Positions 27,591-36,784 of a stretch of 64,000 nt of DNA are shown here, in pieces (position 1 is the first letter of the stretch; every line of letters begins with the position of its first letter). Under the pieces are notes generated by a model. The model was not told where the DNA came from, ran no database searches, and saw nothing but the letters and a program-made list of their open reading frames with translations. The translations under genes and the position numbers were made by a program. Source of the DNA: AC-32 sp963746155 (GTDB taxonomy: Bacteria > Actinomycetota > Thermoleophilia > Gaiellales > Gaiellaceae); NCBI GenBank assembly GCA_963746155.1, contig CAVVAB010000012.1, positions 1,054,001 through 1,118,000 on the forward strand, given 5' to 3'.

Positions 27591-28233
27591 CGTCACCGGC
27601 GCCGAGTCCGTCGGGCCGTACACGCTCCTCCGGATCGATCGCGGCGGCCTCGAGCCCGGGATCCCGGGGCAGTTCTTCATGCTCGAGGCTCCCGGCCGGC
27701 TGCTCCCGCGCCCGATGAGCCTCTGCGTCGCGCCCGAGGGCGAGCTGGGGTTCCTGATCGACCCGATCGGCCCAGGGACGCGGGCGCTGTGCTCGCTCCA
27801 GCCCGGCGACCGCCTGGCCGTCCTCGGCCCTCTCGGCAACGGCTTCCGGCTCGACGTCGAGCGCCCGCTGCTCGTCGGCGGCGGGATCGGCGTCGCGCCG
27901 TTCCCGTACCTGTCGGAGACGCTGGGGCGCCCACCTGCGGTCCTCGGCTTCCGCAGCTCGTGGCACGCGGAGGCCGCCGCGCTCGTCCCGAACGCGGAGG
28001 TCGTCGTCGAGCCGACGCTCGTGACCGAGGTGCTGCCGCCGGGCCACGACGTGCTGGCCTGCGGCCCCGAGCCGATGCTCGAGGCGGTGCGGCGGCTGAC
28101 CCCACACGCGCAGCTCGCCTGGGAGGCGCCCATGGCCTGCGGCTACGGCGCCTGCTACGGCTGCGCGGTCGAGATCGACGGCGTCCTCGAGCGCCTCTGC
28201 GTGGAAGGGCCGGTGCTCCATGCGGCTGCTTAA
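27568..28233 (+). CDS. pyrK: dihydroorotate dehydrogenase electron-transfer subunit
   Basis: 221 residues of the ferredoxin-reductase type. FAD-binding segment LLPRPMSLCVA, nucleotide-binding VGGGIGVAPFPYLSE, and at the C-terminus four cysteines (MACGYGACYGCAVEIDGVLERLC) for the [2Fe-2S] cluster. It passes electrons from PyrD to NAD. The ATG lies inside the last codons of carB and its end overlaps pyrD by 14 nt. Confidence 0.93.
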   Translation: MLRRESRSVTGAESVGPYTLLRIDRGGLEPGIPGQFFMLEAPGRLLPRPMSLCVAPEGELGFLIDPIGPGTRALCSLQPGDRLAVLGPLGNGFRLDVERPLLVGGGIGVAPFPYLSETLGRPPAVLGFRSSWHAEAAALVPNAEVVVEPTLVTEVLPPGHDVLACGPEPMLEAVRRLTPHAQLAWEAPMACGYGACYGCAVEIDGVLERLCVEGPVLHAAA

Positions 28234-29122
28234 CGCGAGCGGCTGCCTCGACGCGCTCACCGCGCCGGACGTGGCGCGCGAGCTCGACGTGTTCGTCACG
28301 AAGACCGTCACGCCGCTCGCGCGCGAGGGCAACCAACCCGTGCGCATCGCCGAGACGGACGTCGGGATGCTGAATGCGATCGGGCTGGCGAACCCCGGGA
28401 TCGACCGCTTCCTCTCCGACCACCTGCCGCGGCTCGCGGAGCTCGGCCTGCCGCTCTGGGTGTCCGTCGGAGGCTTCCAGGCGCAGGACTTCGCCGACCT
28501 CTGCGCCAGGCTCGACCGTTACGGCGAAGTCGACGTGATCGAGCTGAACCTCTCCTGCCCGAATGTGGACGAGGTTCCCGAGAGCGTCGCCGAGACGGTG
28601 GAGCTCGCCCGCGCAGCGACCCGCAAGCCGCTCTACGCGAAGCTCTCGCCGGCGGCGACCGACGTCGCCGAGACGGCACGCGCTGCGGAGGCCTCGGGAG
28701 CGAACGGGCTCAGCCTCGTGAACACGATCAAGGGCCTCGCGCTGGACGAGCAGACGCTCCGCCCGGTGCTGGCGCGAGGGGCCGGCGGGCTCTCCGGGCC
28801 GGCGCTGCGCCCGATCGCACTCGCGGCCGTCTGGGCGTGCCGCCGAGCAACCGATCTCCCGATCGTCGGCATGGGCGGGGTGGCCTCGGGACGCGACGTG
28901 CTCGAGCTGCTCGCGGCCGGCGCGAACGACGTCGCGCTCGGGACGACCCTGTTCGCCGATCCCGGCGCACCCGCCCGAGTCCGGGCCGAGCTGGAGGTCG
29001 AGCTGGCGGCCCGCGGCTTTGTCGATCCTGACAACGCGATCGGGGCCGCCCATGAGGCGGAGAACTCAACCCTCGATCAAACATCGAGAGTTACTTCCCA
29101 AAAAACCCTGCATATGGGCTGA
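28220..29122 (+). CDS. pyrD: dihydroorotate dehydrogenase, class 1B catalytic subunit
   Basis: 300 residues, FMN TIM barrel. The catalytic base is a cysteine at about residue 113 in ELNLSCPNV, which marks class 1; class 2 enzymes have Ser. FMN/phosphate motifs IVGMGGVASGRDVLELLAAGA are present. With PyrK it forms the NAD-linked heterotetramer. The last ~15 residues (SRVTSQKTLHMG) look non-conserved. pyrF, usually next in this context, is missing. Confidence 0.93.
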   Translation: MRLLNASGCLDALTAPDVARELDVFVTKTVTPLAREGNQPVRIAETDVGMLNAIGLANPGIDRFLSDHLPRLAELGLPLWVSVGGFQAQDFADLCARLDRYGEVDVIELNLSCPNVDEVPESVAETVELARAATRKPLYAKLSPAATDVAETARAAEASGANGLSLVNTIKGLALDEQTLRPVLARGAGGLSGPALRPIALAAVWACRRATDLPIVGMGGVASGRDVLELLAAGANDVALGTTLFADPGAPARVRAELEVELAARGFVDPDNAIGAAHEAENSTLDQTSRVTSQKTLHMG

Positions 29123-29132
29123 AACTTGTCGG

Positions 29133-29160
29133 GTTGACCGAGGCTGCGGTCTTGTTAGTA
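29133..29160 (+). promoter_or_regulatory. promoter of mihF-gmk-rpoZ
   Basis: TTGACC (29133-29138), 16-bp spacer, TAGTAT (29155-29160), then GTG 9 nt later at 29170. Predicted transcription starts at or next to the start codon, giving a leaderless mRNA. Confidence 0.7.
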
Positions 29161-29169
29161 TCCCCCGCC

Positions 29170-29502
29170 GTGGCCGCCGCCCTCAAAACTCAAGCCCAGG
29201 CGCCCCTTCGTTCTCTCGACCAAAGGATGGAAGCGCTCAAGCGGGCGAACGACATCCGGGTGCGGCGGGCGCGGCTGAAGAAGGACCTCAAATCCGGCGA
29301 TGTCCGGATCGAGGAGATCCTCGAAGATCCGCCCGAGTACGTCGAAACCGCGAAGGTGTTCGACATGCTCATGGCAGTCCCGAAGTTCGGCCGCGTGAAA
29401 GCCGCCAGGTTCCTGAATCAGTGCCGCATCAGCCAATCGAAGACGGTCGGTGGTCTCTCGGATCGCCAGCGGGCTGAGCTGATTGGCCTCTTCAACCGCT
29501 GA
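29170..29502 (+). CDS. mihF: actinobacterial integration host factor MihF
   Basis: 110 residues. LKRANDIRVRRARLKKDLKSG, followed by LMAVPKFGRVKAARFLNQCRISQSKTVGGLSDRQRAELIGLF, is diagnostic of mIHF, a nucleoid-associated DNA-bending protein with a helix-two-turn-helix C-terminus. Its position just before gmk is conserved in actinobacteria. GTG 29170 is chosen because it directly follows the TTGACC/TAGTAT promoter; an upstream in-frame start at 29134 would lie inside that promoter. Confidence 0.93.
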   Translation: MAAALKTQAQAPLRSLDQRMEALKRANDIRVRRARLKKDLKSGDVRIEEILEDPPEYVETAKVFDMLMAVPKFGRVKAARFLNQCRISQSKTVGGLSDRQRAELIGLFNR

Positions 29503-30097
29503 GGCGTCACACACGCCGGTCTTCGTCATCACCGGCACCTCTGGCGAAGGCAAGAGCACGCTCGCGCGACGGCTGGTGACAAGCGTCGAGGGGCTCGAGC
29601 TGGCGGTCTCGGCGACGACGCGGCCTCGCCGGCCGGGCGAGCAGGACGGCCGCGACTACTGGTTCATCGCGGCCGAGGAGTTCGACCGTCGGCTCGAGGA
29701 AGGCGAGTTTCTGGAGCACGTGGAGCTGCCCTGGGGGCCGGGGTACAGCTCCGGGACGCTCTGGTCGGAGCTCGAGCGGATCCGCGGGCGCGGAAGCGCT
29801 CCGCTGCTCGAGATCGAGACCGGTGGCGCGCTGGCCGTTCGCGACCGCATCCCCGAGGCCGTGACGATCTTCGTGACCGCGCCGAGCAAGGAGGAGCTCG
29901 AGCAGCGGCTCCGCGCGCGGGCGACCGAGAGCGAGGGCGAGATCAAGGAGCGCCTGAGCGAGGCGGAGCGCCAGCTCGAGGCCGGGCACAAGTTCAAGTA
30001 CCGGATCGTGAACGACGATCTCGAGCGCGCGTTCGCGGAGCTGGAGGAAATCGTCCGCGAGGAGTTGCGGCGCGCAGGTAGCATTCCAACCCCGTGA
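29483..30097 (+). CDS. gmk: guanylate kinase
   Basis: 204 residues. The P-loop reads GTSGEGKST, a variant of the usual GPSGVGKGT, and the GMP-binding block reads TTRPRRPGEQDGRDYWF. The C-terminal FKYRIVNDDLERAFAELEEIV is canonical. It converts GMP to GDP. TTG 29483 overlaps mihF by 20 nt; the rpoZ GTG overlaps its stop (GTGA). Confidence 0.93.
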   Translation: MASSTAEASHTPVFVITGTSGEGKSTLARRLVTSVEGLELAVSATTRPRRPGEQDGRDYWFIAAEEFDRRLEEGEFLEHVELPWGPGYSSGTLWSELERIRGRGSAPLLEIETGGALAVRDRIPEAVTIFVTAPSKEELEQRLRARATESEGEIKERLSEAERQLEAGHKFKYRIVNDDLERAFAELEEIVREELRRAGSIPTP

Positions 30098-30324
30098 TTT
30101 CTCCTCGCGTTGACGAACTGCTCGAGCACGTCGATTCCCGGTACGCGCTGGTGATCGTCGCCGCCAAACGCGCGCGGCAGATCAACAACTACCACCAGCA
30201 GCTCGGGGAGGGCACCTTCGACCAGGTGCTGCCCCCGCTGGTGGAGTCGCGCTCCAAGAACTACTTGACCATGGCCCTCGAAGAGATCCAAGAGGGCAAG
30301 ATCAAGTACACGTACCCGAAGTAG
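30094..30324 (+). CDS. rpoZ: RNA polymerase omega subunit
   Basis: 76 residues with VDSRYALVIVAAKRARQINNY, the conserved omega core, ending EIQEGKIKYTYPK as in actinobacteria. It helps assemble and stabilise the beta' subunit. It overlaps the gmk stop by 4 nt, and a hairpin terminator follows 5 nt after the stop. Confidence 0.95.
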   Translation: MISPRVDELLEHVDSRYALVIVAAKRARQINNYHQQLGEGTFDQVLPPLVESRSKNYLTMALEEIQEGKIKYTYPK

Positions 30325-30328
30325 CAGA

Positions 30329-30348
30329 CGGCCGCCCGAAGGCGGCCG
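30329..30348. terminator. bidirectional hairpin between rpoZ and the cupredoxin gene
   Basis: CGGCCGCC-CGAA-GGCGGCCG, an 8-bp perfect stem with a stable CGAA tetraloop, lies between two convergent genes. There is no U-run, common for GC-rich actinobacterial terminators. Confidence 0.7.
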
Positions 30349-30357
30349 CCCGAAGCT

Positions 30358-30735
30358 TCAGGTCACCTTGAAGAAGCCGTGCATCTCGTCCTCATGGGCG
30401 GAGCAGTAGTACTTCCACTTGCCCTTCTTGAGGGTGATCGTCTTCGTCACGGTCCCGGTGGAGGGAACCTTCGTCAGGTGCTTCTCGAACTTCCCGCCCT
30501 TCTCTTGCTCGAGCGTGAAGTCGTGGAATGACGATTTGTCCGCGATCACGAACGTGTAGCGGCCGGCCTTGAGCTTGGTGACCTTCTTCCCGCCCTTCTT
30601 GAGCGAGATGGTGAACCCTGGGCCGACGACGCCCTTCAGCTTCGGCGGCGCCGAGGCGCGGCCGAAGGCCGTTCCCGCGAGCACGAGCGCCGGCGCGAGG
30701 CAGAGCGCGAGGATGACTGCGTACCTTCTCTTCAT
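30358..30735 (-). CDS. secreted cupredoxin-like protein
   Basis: 125 residues. A signal peptide (MKRRYAVILALCLAPALVL, cleavage near GTAFGRA) precedes a small beta-barrel. Type 1 copper ligands are the His in SSFHDF and the Cys/His/Met of YYCSAHEDEMHG, spaced C-x2-H-x3-M. It is likely an extracytoplasmic electron carrier or copper-binding protein. The ATG at 30735 is set by an AAAGGAGG Shine-Dalgarno 2 nt upstream; longer starts lack support. Confidence 0.85.
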   Translation of the reverse strand: MKRRYAVILALCLAPALVLAGTAFGRASAPPKLKGVVGPGFTISLKKGGKKVTKLKAGRYTFVIADKSSFHDFTLEQEKGGKFEKHLTKVPSTGTVTKTITLKKGKWKYYCSAHEDEMHGFFKVT

Positions 30736-30812
30736 GGGCCTCCTTTGGGTGTGACCGGGGAGTACGGTGCCTGCGCTCTCGCGGTTTTGCCTGCTCGCGG
30801 CACAATGTGACC

Positions 30813-31973
30813 GTGGCACGCGTGCTTCTCGGAGTAACCGGCGGAATCGCCGCCTACAAGGCGTGCGAGCTGACGCGGCTGCTCGTGCGCGACGGGCACG
30901 AGGTGACGCCGATCCTCACGCCGGACGCGGAGCGCTTCGTCACCGCCCACACGTTCGAGGCGCTCGCGCGGCGAGAGATGCCTCGTGAGCTGTTCCCGCA
31001 CCTCGTCGAGGCGGACCTCTTCGTGATCGCGCCGCTGTCGGCGAACACGCTCGCCAAGCTCGCGCAAGGTCTCGCCGACAACGTCCTCACGCAGACCGCG
31101 CTCGCGTTCGATGGCCCCGTGCTCGCGGCGCCGGCGATGAACCCGCGCATGTGGCGGCACGCGGCGACGCGGGCGAACGTCGAGACCTTGCGGGCTCGCG
31201 GCGTCGAGCTGGTCGGCCCCGAGGAGGGCGACACCGCCGAGGGCGAGGTCGGCGTGGGGCGGATGAGCGAGCCGGAGGAGATCTTCGCGCGCTGCGTCTC
31301 GCTCCTGGAGAAGCGCGAGCAGCTGCGTGGCTTGAACGTGCTGGTCACGGCCGGCGGGACCCGCGAGCCGCTGGACGCCGTGCGCTTCCTCGGCAACCGC
31401 TCGTCGGGCCGGATGGGCACGGCGCTTGCCGCCGAGGCGCGCCGCCGCGGAGCGGACGTGACGCTCGTCGCCTCGAACCTCTCGGTGCCGGCGCCCGTAG
31501 GAGTGGACGTGGTGCCCGCACCGACCGCCGAGGACGTGGCTCGCGAGACCCTGGCACGCGGAGACGCCGACGTCGTCCTGATGGCCGCCGCGGTCGCCGA
31601 CTACCGGCCGGCCGAGCCCGAGGAGGGCAAGCGCCCGAAGGACCGAGAGCCGTGGACGGTCACGCTCGAGCCGACCGACGACGTGCTGCGCGAGCTCGGA
31701 GAGCGCCGCACGAACGGCCAGATTCTCGTTGGGTTCGCCGCGGACCGAGGCGAGCAGGGGCTCGAGCGCGCGCGCGAGAAGCTCGCCGCCAAGCGAGTCG
31801 ACCTGATCGTCTTCAACGACGTCTCGCGCGACGACGTCGGCTTCGATGCCGCGGAGAACGAGGTCGTGCTCGTCTCGGCGCAGGGCGAGCGGCGCGTCGA
31901 AAGGGCCGCGAAGGAGCGGATCGCCGCAGCTATCCTCGACGAGGTTGCCGAGCGGCTGGGGGAGGCCGGGTAG
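30813..31973 (+). CDS. coaBC: bifunctional phosphopantothenoylcysteine decarboxylase/synthase
   Basis: 386 residues. CoaC half: LLGVTGGIAAYKACELTRLL, FMN site and the substrate loop PAMNPRMW. CoaB half: LVTAGGTREPLDAVRFLGNRSSGRMG and KRVDLIVFNDVS. It makes 4'-phosphopantetheine for CoA synthesis. The loop that holds Cys158 in the E. coli enzyme reads AEGEVGVGRMSEP with no cysteine; some other actinobacterial enzymes also lack it. GTG 30813 is preferred to GTG 30807 because CACAAT ends 6 nt before it. Confidence 0.93.
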   Translation: MARVLLGVTGGIAAYKACELTRLLVRDGHEVTPILTPDAERFVTAHTFEALARREMPRELFPHLVEADLFVIAPLSANTLAKLAQGLADNVLTQTALAFDGPVLAAPAMNPRMWRHAATRANVETLRARGVELVGPEEGDTAEGEVGVGRMSEPEEIFARCVSLLEKREQLRGLNVLVTAGGTREPLDAVRFLGNRSSGRMGTALAAEARRRGADVTLVASNLSVPAPVGVDVVPAPTAEDVARETLARGDADVVLMAAAVADYRPAEPEEGKRPKDREPWTVTLEPTDDVLRELGERRTNGQILVGFAADRGEQGLERAREKLAAKRVDLIVFNDVSRDDVGFDAAENEVVLVSAQGERRVERAAKERIAAAILDEVAERLGEAG

Positions 31974-32957
31974 TTGGACGAGCGCGCGATCGACACCGAG
32001 CGGGCCGCGCCTTCGGGCTCGCCGCGCATCGGCAGCGAGGCCATCGCCCGGATCGCGGAGAACCTCGCGCTGGTCGTGCGAGCGCCCGCGGAGACCCTGC
32101 GCCTGGTCGTCCTCTGCCTCGTCGCCGAGGGCCACCTGATCATCGAGGACTTCCCTGGCGTCGGGAAGACGATGCTCGCCAAGGCCCTCGCGCGCTCGGT
32201 CGACTGCTCGTTCTCGCGCATCCAGTTCACGCCGGACCTGCTCCCGTCGGACGTGACCGGCGTGAACGTCTTCAACCAGAAGACCAACGAGTTCGAGTTC
32301 CGTCCGGGGCCGGTGTTCGCGAACTTCCTGCTGGTCGACGAGATCAACCGCGCCTCGCCGAAGACGCAGTCGGCCCTGCTCGAGTGCATGCAGGAGAACC
32401 AGGTCACGGTCGACGGTGTCAGCTACGAGCTCGCGCCCCCGTTCGTCGTGATGGCGACGCAGAACCCGATCGAGTACGAGGGCACGTATCCGCTCCCCGA
32501 GGCGCAGCTCGACCGCTTCACCCTGCGCGTCGAGATCGGCTACCCGCCGCTGCAGGAGGAGGCGCGGATGCTGACCGAGCAGACCGGCGACCCGCCGCTC
32601 GACTCTCTCCAACCGGTCGCGAGCGCGGAGGAGGTGCGCGCGCTGATCGCCGAGGCCGCCGCGGTGTTCGTCGAGGAGACCGTCAACCGCTACGTCGTCG
32701 CGCTCCTCCAGCACACGCGCTCGGATGCCCGCCTCTACCTCGGCGCGAGCCCGCGCTCGGGGATCGCGCTGCTGCGCGTGGCCAAGGCGCGCGCGCTCTC
32801 CGACGGGCGCGAGTTCGTCTCGCCGGACGACGTCAAGGCCTGCGCCGCGCCTGTCCTCGGGCACCGCCTGATCCTGGCTCCCGAGGCCCGCGCCGCCGGC
32901 CTCTCCGGCCCCGATCTCGTTCGCGAGGCGCTCGAGCACACGCCGGTTCCCGTATGA
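31974..32957 (+). CDS. MoxR-family AAA+ ATPase
   Basis: 327 residues. Walker A EDFPGVGKTMLAKALA, Walker B FLLVDEINRASPKTQSALLECMQE, sensor 1 VMATQNPIEYEG and arginine-finger region LPEAQLDRF are typical of MoxR. These ATPases act as chaperones for partner proteins with DUF58/vWA domains, and a DUF58 gene follows with an ATGA overlap. TTG start directly after the coaBC stop. Confidence 0.93.
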   Translation: MDERAIDTERAAPSGSPRIGSEAIARIAENLALVVRAPAETLRLVVLCLVAEGHLIIEDFPGVGKTMLAKALARSVDCSFSRIQFTPDLLPSDVTGVNVFNQKTNEFEFRPGPVFANFLLVDEINRASPKTQSALLECMQENQVTVDGVSYELAPPFVVMATQNPIEYEGTYPLPEAQLDRFTLRVEIGYPPLQEEARMLTEQTGDPPLDSLQPVASAEEVRALIAEAAAVFVEETVNRYVVALLQHTRSDARLYLGASPRSGIALLRVAKARALSDGREFVSPDDVKACAAPVLGHRLILAPEARAAGLSGPDLVREALEHTPVPV

Positions 32958-34147
32958 CCTCCAGGGGAAGGCTCGCGCTGGCTCTCGGCTGCGCGACCTA
33001 CCTCGCCGCCTGGGCCTTCGGCTCGACGCCGCTCTACCCGGTCGCGCTCGGCCTGATCGCCGCCGCGCTCCTCGCGCGTCTCTGGACCCGGCTCGCGAGC
33101 GTCCCGGTCGAGGTGCGGCGTCGCCTGCCCGAGGTCGACCGCTTCGCCGGCGACGACGTCCGGGTGAAGCTCGAGCTCCTGCATCGCCGCGGGTTCCTGC
33201 CGACGACCGTTCTCCTGCGGGAGCGCGTCGGCAAGCTCGGCGAGCGCGAGACACCGCTGCCCGCTCGCCGCGGGACGTCGTACCTCCTCCAGAACGTGCC
33301 GCGCGGCCGCTACGTGTTCGAGGAGAGCACGCTCGTGATCGAGGACCCGCTCGGCCTCGACCGGATCGAGGAGCCGCTCGCGGCTCCGGGGGCGCTGCTC
33401 GTCTACCCGCGGCTCGTCGACCTCGACCGGCTCTTCTCCGAGACGGGCACGGCGGCGCGTGACGGGAAGCGGCTCCTGCTGCGGCGGCCGACGGGCTACG
33501 ACCTGCACAGCGTGCGCCAGTACGAGCAGGGCGAGTCGCTGCGCAAGGTGCACTGGCGCACGACCGCCAAGCGCGGGCAGCTGATGGTCAAGGAGCTCGA
33601 GGATTCGCCTCGGGACGAGGTCGCGGTCGTGCTGGACGTCGATCCGACCACGGTCGTCGGCGAGAGCTTCGAGGTGCAGGTGCGCGCGGCGGGCTCGATC
33701 CTGCTCGCGCACGCGCGCCGCGGTCGCCGGGCGGTGCTCGTGCTCAACACGACGCTGAGGGACCAGCAGCGCACCCGGTCGGCCGACGGCGACTGGCGGC
33801 CCGCGCTCGACCTGCTCGCGGGCGTCGAGCCCGAGCCCGGCCCGCCACTCACGGCGCTGCTCTCGGACGAGGCGAGCGCTGCAGGCAAGGCGCCCGAGCT
33901 CACCGTGGTCACAGCGGCGCTGCCGGCGGCGCTCGTCGAGCGGTTGATCGACCGCGCGGTCGGCCACCACCGCAACGTCTCGCTCGTCCTCGTCGACCCG
34001 GCGAGCTTCGCCTCCGGGGCCACGACGGCGTTCCCGGGGCTGCTGAGGCTGCAGGCGGCGGGCATCGCCGTCGTCGTCCTGCGGGACGGGGACGACCTCG
34101 CGGCGAAGCTCGGCGCGCAGCGGGCCGGGGAGGCGGCACTTGGCTAG
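32954..34147 (+). CDS. DUF58 domain protein with N-terminal membrane helices
   Basis: 397 residues. Two N-terminal helices (about 7-45), then a beta domain and the DUF58 signature GYDLHSVRQYEQGESLRKVHWRTTAKRGQLMVKELE (positions about 180-215; key residues R, Y, D, H-W). A vWA-like C-terminal part follows. In this operon type it works with MoxR and a membrane transglutaminase; the process is not known but is probably envelope related. It overlaps both neighbours. Confidence 0.87.
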   Translation: MTSRGRLALALGCATYLAAWAFGSTPLYPVALGLIAAALLARLWTRLASVPVEVRRRLPEVDRFAGDDVRVKLELLHRRGFLPTTVLLRERVGKLGERETPLPARRGTSYLLQNVPRGRYVFEESTLVIEDPLGLDRIEEPLAAPGALLVYPRLVDLDRLFSETGTAARDGKRLLLRRPTGYDLHSVRQYEQGESLRKVHWRTTAKRGQLMVKELEDSPRDEVAVVLDVDPTTVVGESFEVQVRAAGSILLAHARRGRRAVLVLNTTLRDQQRTRSADGDWRPALDLLAGVEPEPGPPLTALLSDEASAAGKAPELTVVTAALPAALVERLIDRAVGHHRNVSLVLVDPASFASGATTAFPGLLRLQAAGIAVVVLRDGDDLAAKLGAQRAGEAALG

Positions 34148-36403
34148 GACGCTCCTGCTCTGCGCGGTCGCGGGCGGCGTGATCGCCTGGAACTGGCTGC
34201 GCCTCGAGCAGCACCCGAGCCCCTGGCAGGCGGCGCTGGTCGTCGTCCTCGCGATCGCGCCCGCGCTGGCGCGAACCACCCGGGCCCGCATCGCGGCGGC
34301 GGCGGCCTCTCTGATCGTCGTCGCGGCGAGCGCGTTCAGCCTGCCGGTCGACCTCCGCGAGCCCGGACGCGTGGCTGCTCGCTCGTGGGACGGGTTCCTT
34401 GCGTTCTACGACGTGCGCCTGCCGTTCGACGGCGCCTTCCGGCCGGAGATGCACGGCGCGATCCTGCTGGCGGCCTTCGCGTTCACGCTCCTGGCCTCGC
34501 TTGCGATCGCCTCGCGCCGCGCGGGCCTGGCCGCGATCGCGATCGTCGTCGGCGCGGGCTGGCCCGCGACGCTGCTGCTGGGGCACGGCCTCGTCCGCGG
34601 CGCGGCGATCCTGGCCGGCCTGCTGGTCGTGCTGGTCGGGCTGCGCGAACGGCAGCGGAGAATCGGCTACGCGCCCGCTGCCGGAGCGTTCGTCGTCCTC
34701 GTCGGCCTGCTCGCGTCGACCTCGCCCGCGCTCGCGAAGCACGCCTTCCTCGGCTGGCAGACGTGGGACCTGACCACGCATCACGAGAAGCCTGTGGCGG
34801 TCTCGTACGTCTGGGACTCGCGCTACGACGGCCTCACGTTCCCGCGGAAGAAGACGACCGTGCTCGAGATCCGGGCCTCGCCGAGCCCGCACTACTGGCG
34901 CGCGACGGTTCTCAACCTGGTGGTCGACGGCCACTGGGTCGAGGACTTCATCGCCCCGGCCTTCAGCTTCCAGAGGCGAGGGTTCGGCGAGCAAGGCCTC
35001 ATGCCGTCTCTCGGGGGGCGCAGGTCGATTGCCTTCGTCAGGCAGCGCGTGACGGTCGAGGCGCTGGAAGACGACCGCCTGGTCGGCGCGAGCGTTCCGC
35101 TCTCCTTCACCACCGGCCCGGACGTCGGCGGGGTCGCGTACGACCCGTCGGGCACCGCACGGGCGGCGCGGACGCTGCAGCGCGGGGACACCTACGAGGT
35201 CACGAGCTACGAACTGAAGCCGACCCCGGAGGAGCTCGCCCGGTCCAGGCCGGTCTACCCGCCGCTCATCAGCGACCGGCGCGGGTACCTCGAGGTCGAT
35301 CAGGGCGTCTCGCTGCCGCCGTTCGGGACACCAGGGCGCTGGGGGGTCGTGAACGCGATGTTCGGGTCGTACATCCGCGGCCGAAGGATCGATCCGTACC
35401 GGCCGCTCGAGCTCCGCGCCCGCAGGATCGCGGGCAGCGCCAAGAGCCCGTATGCGGCCGCCGTCGCGCTCGAGCGCTGGTTCCGGACGGGCGGCGGCTT
35501 CGTCTACAACCAGCACCCGCCGCGGGTCAAGGCCGGTGTCCCTGCGCTGGTCGACTTCGTCACCCGGACGCGCGAGGGCTACTGCCAGCACTTCGCCGGA
35601 GCGATGGCGCTGATGCTCCGCTACCTCGGCATCCCGGCGCGCGTCGCGGCCGGCTTCAACAGCGGCAGCTACGACAAGCACTCCGGCCGGTGGACCGTCA
35701 CCGACCACGACGCGCACACCTGGGTCGAGGTCTGGTTCCGGGGCTGGGGCTGGCTCCCGTTCGACCCGACCCCGAGCCGCGGCGGGGCCGCCGGGGCCTA
35801 CTCGAGCTCCTCGCCGCAGTTCGACGCGGCCGCCGCGGTTGCCGTGCTGGCGGGAAAGGACGGCCTGGGCTCGTTCGCCAAGCACCGGTCGCAGCTCGGC
35901 TTCGCGCGCCGCGCTCGACACGCGGGCCGGACGTCCTGGCCCCGGCGACCGCCCTGGCCACGCCGTCGCACGGCTGGCGCGCGCCCGGGATCGTCGGCCT
36001 GCTGGCCCTCGTGCTCGCCGTCTGCATCGTCGCCGTCGCGCTTACGAAGATCGTGATTCGGCGAAGCCGCTACCTCACGCGCGACCCGCGCCGGCTCGCC
36101 GTCGCGAGCGCCAAGGAGCTGCGCGACATCCTCCGCGACCAGCTCGTGCCCGTCCCCGAGAGCGCCACGTTCCTCGAGCTGGCCCGGCTGGCCGAGGTCG
36201 AGCTCGGCGTGAAGGCCGGGAGCTTCGGGATGCACGCGACCGTCGCGCGGTTCGGTCCCGCGGCAAGCGCGGCCCGGGCGGCGGACGAGCTGCCCAGGGA
36301 CCTGCGGGCGCTCCGCAGAGGAATCCGCTCGCGCCTGACGAGGCTCGAGCGGCTGCGCGGGCTGCTGTCGCTACGCTCGCTCGGGATGGCGGGCACCGGA
36401 TGA
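34140..36403 (+). CDS. membrane transglutaminase-like protein (TgpA type), frameshifted near 3' end
   Basis: About six N-terminal helices, an extracytoplasmic domain, then the transglutaminase core with Cys482 (TREGYCQHFAGAMA), His526 (TDHDAHTWVEVW) and Asp542 (LPFDPTP). After residue ~585 the frame is lost between 35900 and 35930 and resumes as DVLAPATALATPSHG, with one more helix (GLLALVLAVCIVAVAL) and a basic DUF4129-like cytoplasmic tail to the TGA at 36403. The TTG start overlaps the DUF58 stop. It may cross-link or cleave envelope proteins; function inferred from fold. Confidence 0.83.
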
Positions 36404-36750
36404 GCGACACGTTCGAGCTCTTCCAGCAGGGCCGCGACCACCTGCGCCGCGGAATGGCCGCCCAGGCGACGGTTTCGCTCGAGAAGGCGAAGGCCCGCGA
36501 GCCCGAGAAGGCGTCGATCCGCGAGGCGCTCGGGATCGCGTACTTCCGCATTCACCGCTACCGCGAGGCGGAGTCCGAGTTCCGCAAGGTGCTCGAGCTC
36601 GCGCCGGTCGACGACTACGCGCACTACGCGCTCGGCCGCTGCCTCGAGAAGCAGGGCCGCACGACCGAGGCGAACGGCCACTACAAGCTCGCGAGCTCGC
36701 TGAGGCCGGGCCGTCCGGCATACGAGGCTCGGATCCGCGATCTGGAGTGA
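36400..36750 (+). CDS. TPR-repeat protein
   Basis: 116 residues made of about three tetratricopeptide repeats: FELFQQGRDHLRRGMAAQATVSLEKA, ALGIAYFRIHRYREAESEFRKVLELAP and AHYALGRCLEKQGRTTEANGHYKLA. TPRs bind partner proteins. It starts in the stop codon of the transglutaminase gene (ATGA), so it is the fourth gene of the moxR operon. Confidence 0.85.
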   Translation: MSDTFELFQQGRDHLRRGMAAQATVSLEKAKAREPEKASIREALGIAYFRIHRYREAESEFRKVLELAPVDDYAHYALGRCLEKQGRTTEANGHYKLASSLRPGRPAYEARIRDLE

Positions 36751-36784
36751 CCGGCCCGGGAACCGGCGGCGTACTCCACGTGAG

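Noticed and set aside
30358..30819. Longer (153-residue) form of the cupredoxin
   Set aside because: The extra N-terminus precedes the signal peptide and would skip the AAAGGAGG site that fits ATG 30735.
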